From: an uncultured Lachnospiraceae bacterium | Lineage (GTDB): Bacteria; Bacillota; Clostridia; Lachnospirales; Lachnospiraceae | Direction: 5' to 3' | NCBI GenBank assembly: GCA_910578345.1 | Contig: CAJTRA010000003.1 | Span: forward strand, 1 to 64,000 | Length of the DNA stretch: 64,000 nucleotides | Part shown: piece after piece, positions 1 through 8,154 of the stretch | Layout: each line of letters opens with the position of its first letter | How positions within the stretch are numbered: the stretch's first letter is position 1 | Notes under the pieces: generated by a model | Told to the model about the DNA's origin: nothing | Database searches by the model: none | The model's input: the letters and a program-made list of their open reading frames with translations, nothing else | Translations under genes and position numbers: made by a program

Positions 1-386
1 TTTCTCTCAAACATGGAGTCATCAATACAGAGGACATTTTCCCTGTCCGCATTATTCAGCGGGACAACGGCATCCTTGATAATTCTTGATGCAAGTATCG
101 TTGTGAACCTGATCCAGTTGATCTGTGTTGATTTCATAAAGCGGTATACCGTATCTTTAGCAAAAGCCGGCGTATTTCTTCCCGACAGCAGATTCATGTA
201 CATGCTTCTGTTTGAAAAGATCAGAAGAAACAGATACTGAAAAATCTGTGTCACAGGCGTGCCTTTCTTATGATAAGCGCCCGCCGTTTTCAGGGCAGAC
301 GTCACATGGAATCTGGAGAAAAATTTTTTGATAGTTTTAGAAATCTGGTTATCATTCTGGCTGTCTTGTGTTATACTGTTATTCAT
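1..386 (-). mobile_element. DDE transposase of an IS4-like element, N-terminal part (runs off window)
   Basis: The minus strand reads open from an ATG at 386 down to base 1, about 128 codons, and continues outside the window. The product has a polar N-terminus, a hydrophobic stretch around residues 50-65, and near the window edge the motif CIDDSMFER. This resembles the first catalytic Asp region of IS4-superfamily (DDE_Tnp_1) transposases common in Clostridia, whose early region also carries a KDTVYRF-like element. Bases 387-520 upstream hold a short palindrome (GCACTT/AAGTGC at 496-511) that probably lies close to the element's end. I could not place the terminal inverted repeat exactly because the other end is outside the window. 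The exact IS family is uncertain. Confidence 0.75.
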
Positions 387-495
387 AGCATGAGCCTCCG
401 GTGGTATGTTGTTTCTGAGCAATTCAATTATACCAAAACCAGAGTGTTTCATGCTATTTTATTGCCAGTTTTTATTGAATTTTCAAGGTGCATAG

Positions 496-511
496 GCACT
501 TATGCAAGTGC
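496..511. repeat. Short palindrome near the presumed IS end
   Basis: GCACTT, four bases, then AAGTGC. It overlaps a second inverted pair, TGCATA at 489-494 and TATGCA at 501-506. It sits between the transposase start and the orphan gene at 548, where an IS terminus or transposase promoter is expected. The role is inferred from position only. Confidence 0.35.
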
Positions 512-547
512 GAAGTTTGAGAAAATAATAGAAAAATAGTAGAGGAT

Positions 548-1540
548 ATGGTAGGCGAAGAGGCGCAGAAAAATGCTGCGGCACATATCCGGCAATTATA
601 TCTTTTGGCAATGGGAGCGTTTATACAAAGTGCAGAAGACGAGAGTATAACAGATTTGTTGTATAGGTTGAAAAATCGGTGTGAAAATGCTGATGAAAAT
701 CGAAAGATTGATGAGGCGATTATTTATTCCAGAGGAATTATGCTAACGTATAATAAATATGGTCGGTTGGTCTTCGATAATAGAATAGAAAATTCGGATC
801 GATTAATGGAGAAGTTTCGTGCATTAGAAAAGGAATTGAAGTTGCTCGAAGATACATTTAAGGATGAGCAGATTCATAAAAACTGGCTGGAAGTTATAAC
901 AACATCTACCTATATGGAACCAGACAGGAGTGTATTGAGAAAAAAAGTTGATGTTCTGAAAACGGAATACGAGGCAAAAAAGGAAAGAGAGGATGATGAA
1001 ACTAATTTACTTCGAGGGCAGTACAGCATGGCGCTTAATAATTTATGCAAGGATGAAAATAAGAGATCGGTCTGCCGAGAAGTTATTCGCCTGCAATGGA
1101 AGCTATATGAAGAAAGTAAACAGGATAGTATAGAACGTGAAAAAATACTGTGGGAAGTTGCAAAGACGATCAATAACACTGTGAAAACGGCAAAGTCTTT
1201 AGAAGAATGCCAGAATTATTCCGATGAAATACGGAGAATTCTGTCGATGGATGAAATTCAGAGCATAGAAATCAAGGATAAGATTTTGCTGGAATACGGA
1301 AAATCGTTGGTAAATAGATTTATATGTATTTCAACCGAGATGGAGGAACAGAGAAAAGAATGTCTGAAAGAATTGGAAGTTTTATATTTGGATGCGAGAG
1401 AAAGAAATTCTGATTTAAAAGAACAATTTTTGATCAGGTGGATTTATGGATTAAACAATGCGGCGGCTACTTGTGGAAATAAAAAGGAGATGCAGGAATA
1501 TTTGGCAAGAAAGGAACGTCTGATTGCAAACAGTAAATAG
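548..1540 (+). CDS. Unrecognised 330-residue alpha-helical protein, possibly 5'-truncated by the IS
   Basis: I do not recognise a family. The 330 residues are almost entirely predicted-helical, charged (rich in Glu, Lys and Arg), without signal peptide or membrane segment. Spacing of Tyr, Leu and Ala in the C-terminal 100 residues resembles tetratricopeptide-type helical hairpins. The reading frame stays open upstream of the ATG back to base 521, where it meets DNA that looks like the IS end, and there is no good ribosome binding site (GAGG abuts the ATG). The gene may therefore be the C-terminal remnant of a longer protein cut by the insertion. It is visibly more AT-rich than the core genes to its right, consistent with acquired DNA. 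A strong hairpin terminator follows. No function is claimed. Confidence 0.6.
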   Translation: MVGEEAQKNAAAHIRQLYLLAMGAFIQSAEDESITDLLYRLKNRCENADENRKIDEAIIYSRGIMLTYNKYGRLVFDNRIENSDRLMEKFRALEKELKLLEDTFKDEQIHKNWLEVITTSTYMEPDRSVLRKKVDVLKTEYEAKKEREDDETNLLRGQYSMALNNLCKDENKRSVCREVIRLQWKLYEESKQDSIEREKILWEVAKTINNTVKTAKSLEECQNYSDEIRRILSMDEIQSIEIKDKILLEYGKSLVNRFICISTEMEEQRKECLKELEVLYLDARERNSDLKEQFLIRWIYGLNNAAATCGNKKEMQEYLARKERLIANSK

Positions 1541-1571
1541 CATTGCACTTTGATCAAGACGGAAATATAGG

Positions 1572-1607
1572 AAAAAGGTGTACAGAGTACACTTCTGACA
1601 CCTTTTT
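1572..1607. terminator. Bidirectional intrinsic terminator
   Basis: AAAAAGGTGT pairs perfectly with ACACCTTTTT, giving A-run and T-run on the two sides, so it can stop transcription from both the orphan gene (+) and cotJABC (-), which converge here. Confidence 0.8.
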
Positions 1608-1667
1608 CTAAAAAAATTTACTTCAATCAGTAAGATCCGGTTAAAAAATTCTGTTGATCCAGATTCT

Positions 1668-2273
1668 CTATTTGGAGCAGTCAAACCCAGGATTGAACGC
1701 ATAGAAGTTCTTTTCGTTTAATCTATCCTGGACGATCCGTAAGGCTTCACCGAACCGCTGGAAATGCACAACCTCTCTCGCCCGCAGGAACTTAATCGGT
1801 TCGCAGACATCAGGGTCATCTTTCACGAGACGCAGGATGTTGTCGTAAGTGGTGCGCGCTTTCTGCTCTGCTGCCATATCCTCCATCAGATCCGTAATAA
1901 TATCCCCCTTCGACTGGAATTCACAGGCATTGAACGGAACGCCGCCTGCCGCTTGCGGCCAGATACCGATGGTGTGATCCACGTAGTAGTTGGCAAAGCC
2001 GGACTCCTCAATTTCTTCCATGGACAGATTTTTCGTTAACTGGTGAACGATCGCAGCCACCATCTCCAGGTGCGCCAGTTCCTCTGTACCGATATCAGTC
2101 AATACAGATGCCACTTCCCTGTACGGACACGCGTAGCGCTGCGACAGATAGCGCATGGATGCGCCCATCTCGCCGTCAGGACCGCCGTACTGGCTGATGA
2201 TCGCCTGTGCCAACATGGCATTAGGCGCCTTGATGTTGACAGGAAACTCAAGTCTTCTTTCATAATTCCACAT
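1668..2273 (-). CDS. cotJC: Spore coat protein CotJC, manganese-catalase family
   Basis: 201 residues starting MWNYERRLEFPVNIK, the usual CotJC start; the ATG at 2273 overlaps the cotJB stop as TAATG, which rules out longer upstream starts. The QYGGPDGE motif and the ferritin-like metal-binding pairs TEELAHLEM and AREVVHFQRF (E-x-x-H type) are present, so the di-manganese site looks intact. In Bacillus and Clostridia CotJC is assembled in the mother cell into the inner spore coat with CotJA and may protect against peroxide. It is the last gene of cotJABC and ends near the bidirectional terminator at 1572-1607. Identity is secure; catalase activity in this strain is inferred. Confidence 0.95.
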   Translation of the reverse strand: MWNYERRLEFPVNIKAPNAMLAQAIISQYGGPDGEMGASMRYLSQRYACPYREVASVLTDIGTEELAHLEMVAAIVHQLTKNLSMEEIEESGFANYYVDHTIGIWPQAAGGVPFNACEFQSKGDIITDLMEDMAAEQKARTTYDNILRLVKDDPDVCEPIKFLRAREVVHFQRFGEALRIVQDRLNEKNFYAFNPGFDCSK

Positions 2274-2548
2274 TAAGCACAGCCTCCTTCCCAGGGCATA
2301 GGCAAGGTCGCCCATTTCCATTCACCGAAGTCGGATGTGTCGGCAAGCGCAAGTGTCAGGGGACCAAATTTTTCAGAGTATTCTTTTTTTGCCTGATTCG
2401 TCATACGATTATAGTGGTTATAATATTCCATGGCGTTCCGGTCAGTCGGATGGGTGTCCAGATACAGGGCAAGCTCGATAACTACGAAATCCAGAACGCC
2501 AATATCGTGGAGCAGTTTTTCCTGTTCGTTAGAAAAGTGCATGTTCAT
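2273..2548 (-). CDS. cotJB: Spore coat protein CotJB
   Basis: 91 residues. The core LLHDIGVLDFVVIELALYLDTHPTD and the C-terminal PMPWEGGCA are typical of CotJB, a small protein encoded between cotJA and cotJC and needed for their assembly into the spore coat. The preferred start is the ATG at 2548, which forms an ATGA overlap with the cotJA stop and has AAGGAG 12 bases upstream. An upstream in-frame ATG at 2560 directly abuts that same ribosome binding site and is less likely. The tight overlaps on both sides imply translational coupling of the three coat genes. Confidence 0.93.
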   Translation of the reverse strand: MNMHFSNEQEKLLHDIGVLDFVVIELALYLDTHPTDRNAMEYYNHYNRMTNQAKKEYSEKFGPLTLALADTSDFGEWKWATLPMPWEGGCA

Positions 2549-2718
2549 GATCGACAGCATCTCCTTCCTGTAAATGGCTTTTCAAGTTCTGGGAAGACTG
2601 TTCCGGCGCAGAAGCCTTCTTCCAGATTATCGCAAATTCCGTTGAAATGCTGCCAGGGAACATAGGCCATCGCAACAGGAAATTTGTCAATATTATCTCT
2701 GTACATATAATCTTTCAT
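2545..2718 (-). CDS. cotJA: Spore coat-associated protein CotJA
   Basis: Recognised from the CotJA core AMAYVPWQHF followed by EEGFCAGTVFPELEKPFTG. First gene of the coat operon. Two starts are possible: ATG at 2718, preceded by AAAGGAATCTCT and giving 57 residues, and ATG at 2775, giving 76 residues but with no ribosome binding site. I prefer 2718. CotJA normally has a variable tail before the VPWQ core, so the longer form cannot be excluded. The stop overlaps cotJB by four bases. Expression in Bacillus is from a sigma-E mother-cell promoter; I could not find a convincing sigma-E site in the AT-rich DNA upstream. Confidence 0.88.
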   Translation of the reverse strand: MKDYMYRDNIDKFPVAMAYVPWQHFNGICDNLEEGFCAGTVFPELEKPFTGRRCCRS

Positions 2719-2775
2719 AGAGATTCCTTTATAACAGTCAGATAAGTTCACTGTTATATTCCTTTCTGTTTTCAT

Positions 2776-3177
2776 GTTTTTTAATAATATAATATGATAT
2801 AATTATAGCCATGTGTTTCGGTTGGAGAAATTTCATATGGAAAACATTCGTAACGCTGTAACAGGATAGAAAATGGGATAAATATTTTGGAATTTCTTGA
2901 AGAATACATGGATAGCAGGGATTTGTGCATGAACAGGGAGAATATGAGATATGGTACAGAAAAAGTGAAGGCTGATAGGAGACTGGCTGGACACACAATT
3001 TTCACAGTTTCATAAGAATAACAACACATTTGTCTGCTACAGTTAGGAAGGAGTCTGTTGGAATCAGTGCATAAGACAAAGAAGGCAGGGACCAGCTTGT
3101 GAGCGGAAAGAAGGAAAAGTCCGCCGGTCTGGGAAACGGTGAGCTATGATCTGTACATGGAAAGGGAGGAACTGATT
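2776..3177. other. Divergent intergenic region without a clear gene
   Basis: About 400 bases between cotJA (-) and the ABC ATPase gene (+). It is AT-rich near cotJA (a run of TAATATAATATGATATAAT at 2787-2805 that could hold promoter -10 elements for either direction) and more balanced near the ATPase gene. Only very short open frames without ribosome binding sites are present. I see no RNA gene or riboswitch. Confidence 0.5.
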
Positions 3178-4260
3178 TTGATTCAGGTAGAAAATATCAG
3201 TAAAAGATATGGGAAACGGATCGCTGTGGAGGATCTGTCTTTTTCAGTGGAGAAAGGGAAGATCTATGGTTTCCTTGGCCCCAATGGCGCGGGAAAATCC
3301 ACGACGATGAATATTATGACAGGTTACACGGCTGCAAGCAGCGGAACTGTAAAGATTAATGGTTTCGATATTTTGAAAGATGCAAAGAAAGCGAAGCAGT
3401 GTATCGGGTATCTGCCGGAGATTCCGCCGCTGTATGCGGATATGACAGTGTGGGAGTTTTTGTTGTTTGTGGCAGAGTTGAAGGGAGTTCCCAGAAAGAA
3501 ACGGACAGAGCAGATCGGGGAGATTCTTGTCAAGGTACAGTTGGAGGATGTGGAGGGACGGTTGATTCGAAATCTCTCCAAAGGATATAAGCAGCGGGTA
3601 GGACTGGCACAGGCGCTGGTTGGCTATCCGGAGGTGCTTATTTTGGATGAGCCAATGGTGGGGCTTGATCCAAAGCAGATTCTGGAGATGCGCGATCTTC
3701 TCAGGGAATTGGCAAGCGAGCATACCATCCTTTTAAGCTCCCATATTTTATCGGAAGTCAGCGCGGTATGTGATCATATCATGATTATATCGAAAGGCCG
3801 GATGGCGGCCAGCGGTTCGCCGGAAGAGCTTCAGGAGATGATGCAGACGAAGACGGAGCTTGTGGTAACAGTCCTGGGGGAAAAAGAACAGGTAGAAAAA
3901 GTATTACAGGGGATCGATGCAATTTCGTCGTATGCATTTGAGCCGGCGGAGGAGGCGGACAGTGTCAGCCTGCGTTTGAGCACAAGGGAACATGTGGATA
4001 TCCGCAAGGAACTTTCTGTGGCTTTGGCGGGCGAAGGGATGCCGGTTCTTTCCATGAACCGTCTGGAAAAATCCCTGGAAGACATTTTCCTGGAACTGAC
4101 AGGGGATGCAGCAGACGAAGAAGAGGCGTGTGAGACCGATGATGCTTTTGGGGATGTCACAGCATTTCCGGATGATTTGCAGGAACAGGTTGACAAAGAA
4201 GCGGACGCGGAACAGAACCAGGAAACGAATGGACAGGCAAAAGGAGGGGACAGACAATGA
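3178..4260 (+). CDS. ABC transporter ATPase of the Gld type
   Basis: 360 residues from a TTG at 3178 that follows GGGAGG by eight bases and gives the standard start MIQVENISKRYG. ATG at 3157 and GTG at 3139 are weaker options. Walker A GPNGAGKST lies at residues 34-42, the signature LSKGYKQRVGLAQAL near residue 135, and Walker B VLILDEPMVGLDP just after. The C-terminal third is an extra domain with an acidic tail, common in ATPases that partner GldF/GldG-like permeases. It energises the membrane subunit encoded by the next gene, overlapping it by ATGA. The substrate is unknown; in Bacteroidetes the related GldA-F-G complex is associated with gliding and secretion, but here a role in cell-surface export is inference. 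Confidence 0.92.
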   Translation: MIQVENISKRYGKRIAVEDLSFSVEKGKIYGFLGPNGAGKSTTMNIMTGYTAASSGTVKINGFDILKDAKKAKQCIGYLPEIPPLYADMTVWEFLLFVAELKGVPRKKRTEQIGEILVKVQLEDVEGRLIRNLSKGYKQRVGLAQALVGYPEVLILDEPMVGLDPKQILEMRDLLRELASEHTILLSSHILSEVSAVCDHIMIISKGRMAASGSPEELQEMMQTKTELVVTVLGEKEQVEKVLQGIDAISSYAFEPAEEADSVSLRLSTREHVDIRKELSVALAGEGMPVLSMNRLEKSLEDIFLELTGDAADEEEACETDDAFGDVTAFPDDLQEQVDKEADAEQNQETNGQAKGGDRQ

Positions 4261-6383
4261 AAGCAATCTACAAGCGGGAATTAAAATCGTTCTTTTACTC
4301 CTTTGTGGGCTGGCTGTTTCTGGCAGTGACGCTGTTTATGATGGGGATTTATTTTACGGTATATAATGTGATGTCCGGGTATCCGACGATCTCCTATGTT
4401 TTGCAGAGTATTGTGTTTCTTTTCATTCTTACGATACCGATTCTTACGATGCGGGTTTTTGCGGAGGAACGGAAATATAAAACGGATCAGTTGATTCTCA
4501 CGGCGCCCGTCAGTGTGGGAAGTATTGTGCTTGGGAAGTATTTTGCGCTGGTGACTGTGCTGGCGATCCCCACAGTGATCATGGGGCTTACACCGCTTGT
4601 GCTGATGCGGGCTGGCGCTTTTCAGATTGGGATCTCCTATACCTCCCTGCTTGGTTTCTTCCTGTATGGCTGTCTGGGACTTGCAATCGGACTGTTCTTG
4701 TCCTCCTTGACGGAGAGTGTGGTCATTGCGGCGGTGCTGGCAATGGCGGCATTGTTTTTAGGCTATATTATGGCTGGATTGTGCAGCATGGTATCTGCGG
4801 CTGGCACGGGATCTCTTGCGGATTATGTGGCTAAGGTTTTGTCCTGTCTGGATATGGTGGGTAGGTTTGATTCCCTTTCAAATGGGTATTTTCAGATGGA
4901 ATCGGTGGTATATTATGTGACGTTGACTGCTTTCGTCCTGCTTTGTACGGCACAGTCGATTCAAAAACGCCGGTATACTGTTTCCAGGAAAGGCGTTCTT
5001 AGGCTGGGCGTCTACAATGCAGCTACGATACTGATCATGGCGGTTGTGACGGTTTCTCTCAATCTTTTCCTAAACTATGTACCGGATCGCTATACTTCTT
5101 TTGATGTGACGGCCAATAAGCTTTATACACTGACTGAGGAGACGAAGGACATGATCGGCAGTCTCACGGAAGATGTCACGATTTATGTACTGACGGAGGA
5201 AGCGGCGAAGGATGAGGATCTTGATAAGACACTTCAGCAGATCAGGGGACTGTCGAAACATATAGCGGTGGAGTATATCGATCCATTGTCCAATCCAAAG
5301 TTTTACTACAATTATACACAGACAGAGCCGACGGGAAACAGCCTGATCGTAGAAGGGAAAAACGGCAGCGTTGTGGTGGATTATCATTCGATCTATCAGT
5401 ACGAGATGAATGGTATGAGTTATCAGTATACCGTTACCGGGTATGACGGAGAAGGGCAGATTGCTTTAGCGATTGCGAAGGTGACGCAGGATGCGGTTCC
5501 CAAATTTTATCTGATCACAGGGCATGATGAGCTGGCATATGAAGAATCGTTTCTGGCAACGTTGGACAAAGAGAATCTTGCCTACGAGAATCTAAGTCTC
5601 TATGCTGTCGATGAAATTCCGCAGGATGCGCAGGGCATCGTGATCAATGCGCCTACCAGTGACTATTCGGAAGAAGATGCAGACAAGATCCTGCGGTATC
5701 TCGACCAGGGCGGAAATGCGTTGATCGTTCCAACCTGGACGAATGAAGAGATGCAGAATTTTGAGAAGATCCTTAACTATTATGGCGTTTCACTTGTGGA
5801 CGGCATGATTGTGGAAGAAGATCGCAGCCACTATTATCAGACGCCTTACTGGCTGTTTCCGTCTGTTGCACAGGAAGATCTCACAGAGCGCATATCTGGC
5901 GGGGCCGTATTTGCACCGTATGCCAGAGGGCTGATTTATGATGAGGAAGCGGAGGGGATCTATTATCGTCCTTTTCTGACGACGAGTGACAGCGCTTTCA
6001 GTAAGACGGAGGTTGCTGGCGGGGAAGATTACAGCAGGCAGGAAACGGATCCTGCCGGACCTTTTGTGATCGGCCTTGAGGCAGAGAAGAGCGCCCAGGC
6101 TGGGGGCAGTTCCAAAGCGGTCATCGTGGCGTCAGAACAGATCTTTACTTCGGCCGCAGATAAGGTGGTGCCCGGATATAATATGAAGCTCTTTGGCAGT
6201 ATTGTGAGCAGCCTGGCCGATCAGGAAAACTCGATTTCCATTCCGGTGAAGTATTTTGATATCGGTTATCTTTCTTTTGATGCAAAAGCTGTTTCGATCG
6301 TAGGAACGGTATCGATTTTCGTGCTGCCACTGGGCTGCTTGTTGACTGGTATGGTCATTTGGATTAAGAGAAGAAAACGGTAA
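4257..6383 (+). CDS. Fused ABC permease (GldF-like) and GldG-like extracytoplasmic subunit
   Basis: 708 residues. The first ~240 form an ABC-2 type permease: six hydrophobic segments, with the conserved EERKYKTDQLILTAPVS loop after the second. A seventh membrane segment near 255-275 leads into a large soluble domain (about 290-670) of the GldG/ABC_transp_aux type, containing DVTANKLYTLTEET, a GHDE element and a GGNALIV strand. A final C-terminal membrane helix ends in KRRKR. In most bacteria GldF and GldG are separate proteins; here they are one polypeptide. The gene overlaps the ATPase gene by four bases, so the pair forms a two-gene exporter operon ending at the terminator at 6428-6475. Substrate unknown. 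Confidence 0.88.
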   Translation: MKAIYKRELKSFFYSFVGWLFLAVTLFMMGIYFTVYNVMSGYPTISYVLQSIVFLFILTIPILTMRVFAEERKYKTDQLILTAPVSVGSIVLGKYFALVTVLAIPTVIMGLTPLVLMRAGAFQIGISYTSLLGFFLYGCLGLAIGLFLSSLTESVVIAAVLAMAALFLGYIMAGLCSMVSAAGTGSLADYVAKVLSCLDMVGRFDSLSNGYFQMESVVYYVTLTAFVLLCTAQSIQKRRYTVSRKGVLRLGVYNAATILIMAVVTVSLNLFLNYVPDRYTSFDVTANKLYTLTEETKDMIGSLTEDVTIYVLTEEAAKDEDLDKTLQQIRGLSKHIAVEYIDPLSNPKFYYNYTQTEPTGNSLIVEGKNGSVVVDYHSIYQYEMNGMSYQYTVTGYDGEGQIALAIAKVTQDAVPKFYLITGHDELAYEESFLATLDKENLAYENLSLYAVDEIPQDAQGIVINAPTSDYSEEDADKILRYLDQGGNALIVPTWTNEEMQNFEKILNYYGVSLVDGMIVEEDRSHYYQTPYWLFPSVAQEDLTERISGGAVFAPYARGLIYDEEAEGIYYRPFLTTSDSAFSKTEVAGGEDYSRQETDPAGPFVIGLEAEKSAQAGGSSKAVIVASEQIFTSAADKVVPGYNMKLFGSIVSSLADQENSISIPVKYFDIGYLSFDAKAVSIVGTVSIFVLPLGCLLTGMVIWIKRRKR

Positions 6384-6427
6384 ATTTTCCGCTCCTATTT
6401 GTTGTTTGTGGTAGGATTGTTGACTTC

Positions 6428-6475
6428 CCCGCAGGTTTATGTAAGAATAGAGAGAAAGACTTGCGGGGATTTTTC
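6428..6475 (+). terminator. Probable intrinsic terminator after the ABC exporter operon
   Basis: CCCCGCA at 6428-6434 pairs with TGCGGGG at 6463-6469, followed by ATTTTT. The loop is long (28 bases), so efficiency is uncertain. Confidence 0.6.
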
Positions 6476-6497
6476 CGCTTGCTTTTTCAGTTGGAGT

Positions 6498-6515
6498 TTG
6501 TTAAAATATTAACAT
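6498..6515. promoter_or_regulatory. Rex (redox repressor) operator upstream of the hydrogenase
   Basis: TTGTTAAAATATTAACAT matches the established Firmicutes Rex consensus TTGTTAA-N4-TTAACAA at 13 of 14 fixed positions. It lies 83 bases before the hydrogenase start, in the promoter region. Rex releases this type of site when the NADH/NAD ratio rises, so the hydrogenase would be induced when reductant accumulates. Confidence 0.8.
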
Positions 6516-6597
6516 TAGAAAACGGCATGGCGCTTTGGAGAGCAAAGTCTTTGTAGGCGGCGGTGTGCATCGGGAAATGCGATAGGGAGGAGCAATC

Positions 6598-8079
6598 ATG
6601 AGAGGAATCGACACGCAGGTTCGTAAGAACAGACGTCGTATTTTTAAAGAAGTGGCTAATCTGGCTTATCATTCAGAGAATCTGAAAGATGATGTGGAGG
6701 CCCTTCCTTATAAAATCGTAGATTACGAGGAGTCGGAATATGAGAATATATACAGGGAACGGGCTATCGTGCGTGAGCGGATCCGTCTCGCCATGGGGCT
6801 GTCCCTCAGGCCGGAAAACCAGCTGGTGCACCTGACGCAGGGATTAGAAGAGAGCAATATTGATGAGAAATATTATGAACCGCCGCTGATGCAGGTGATT
6901 CCTTCGGCTTGTAATGCTTGTCCGGAGAATCGCTATTATGTGACAGATCACTGTATGGGATGTGTGGCGCATCCTTGCAGAGAGGTATGTCCCCGCGGCG
7001 CGATTTCCATGCAGAATGGCAGATCAGTGATTGATCCGGAGAAATGTATTAAATGTGGTAAATGTAAGGCAGTTTGTCCTTACGATGCTATTTCCCATCA
7101 GGTCAGACCTTGTGCGGGAGCCTGTGGAGTGAATGCGATCAAGAATGACGAGAAGGGAAGGGCAGTGATCGACAACGATCTGTGCGTTTCCTGTGGACAG
7201 TGTATGGTGAACTGTCCTTTCGGTGCAATCGCGGATAAATCACAGATCTTCCAGCTGATTCGGGCCATTCAGTCGGGACATAAGATTATTGCCCAGGTGG
7301 CGCCTGCATTTGCGGGACAGTTTGGGCCGAATGTGACGCCGGATATGTTAAAGACAGCATTGAAGGAACTTGGATTCTACGATGTTTATGAGACAGCGAT
7401 CGGCGCCGATTTGGGTGCGATCGCAGAGGCCAAACACTATGCGACAGAAGTGGCGACTGGCAAGCTGCCGTTCAGCTTAACATCCTGTTGTCCGTCATGG
7501 TCTGTGCTTGCGAAGAAGTTTTTCCCGGAGACGATCGATAAGATATCCAATGCGCTGACGCCGATGGTTGCCACAGCCAGAATCATCAAACAGGATCATC
7601 CGGAAGCCAAAGTGGTATTTATCGGGCCGTGTGCCTCCAAGAAGCTGGAAGCATCCAGAAGAACGATCCGTTCCGATGTTGATTTTGTCATCACGTTTGA
7701 AGAGCTGGCGGGGATCTTTGAGGCTAAGGGCATTCTGTTAGAGGAGATCCAGGCATTGGATGAACTGAGCGGCGCAACCAGTGCAGGTCGTGGATATGGC
7801 GTGGCCGGTGGTGTGGCAAGCGCGATTGAAGAATGTGTCAGAGAATATTATCCGGATGTGGATGTCAACATTGAACATGCGGAGAGTCTGTCTGAGTGTA
7901 GGAAGATGCTGATGCTGGCCAAAGCTGGCAAGAAGAACGGTTGCCTGATCGAGGGTATGGCATGTCCAGGAGGCTGTGTTGCGGGCGCCGGGACCAATAT
8001 TGCGATCCCTGTTGCCGCTAAGGCCGTGGGTAACTTTAAGAATGCGGCGGCAAAGAAGCTTCCTGTGAATCAGGAATAA
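6598..8079 (+). CDS. [FeFe] hydrogenase, group B-like, ferredoxin-type N-terminus
   Basis: 493 residues. The N-terminal ~240 carry several Cys clusters, including two CxxCxxCxxxC ferredoxin motifs (CIKCGKCKAVCP and CVSCGQCMVNCP) and extra Cys groups (CNACP, CMGC, CAGAC). The H-cluster domain follows: TSCCPSW at 295-301, GPCASKK from 343, and MACPGGC at 454-460, which together supply the four cluster Cys ligands. The second motif lacks the Met of the MPC found in group A enzymes such as CpI, which suggests group B. These are thought to oxidise ferredoxin and evolve H2, or to act with partner proteins; direction is not visible. ATG follows AGGGAGGAGCAATC. It is monocistronic and behind a Rex box. 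Confidence 0.93.
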   Translation: MRGIDTQVRKNRRRIFKEVANLAYHSENLKDDVEALPYKIVDYEESEYENIYRERAIVRERIRLAMGLSLRPENQLVHLTQGLEESNIDEKYYEPPLMQVIPSACNACPENRYYVTDHCMGCVAHPCREVCPRGAISMQNGRSVIDPEKCIKCGKCKAVCPYDAISHQVRPCAGACGVNAIKNDEKGRAVIDNDLCVSCGQCMVNCPFGAIADKSQIFQLIRAIQSGHKIIAQVAPAFAGQFGPNVTPDMLKTALKELGFYDVYETAIGADLGAIAEAKHYATEVATGKLPFSLTSCCPSWSVLAKKFFPETIDKISNALTPMVATARIIKQDHPEAKVVFIGPCASKKLEASRRTIRSDVDFVITFEELAGIFEAKGILLEEIQALDELSGATSAGRGYGVAGGVASAIEECVREYYPDVDVNIEHAESLSECRKMLMLAKAGKKNGCLIEGMACPGGCVAGAGTNIAIPVAAKAVGNFKNAAAKKLPVNQE

Positions 8080-8082
8080 ATT

Positions 8083-8125
8083 GTTACGCCGCTACGATGA
8101 GCATCTAGAAGCTGCGGATAGTAAC
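8083..8125 (+). other. Inverted repeat in the hydrogenase-gltX spacer
   Basis: GTTAC-GCCGC at 8083-8092 faces GCGG at 8114-8117 and GTAAC at 8121-8125, with a small inner hairpin (GATG/CATC at 8096-8105). No T-run follows, so it is not a normal terminator; it could be a leader hairpin of gltX. Function unknown. Confidence 0.35.
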
Positions 8126-8154
8126 CATAAATTAGGAAAGGACACGACATTTCT

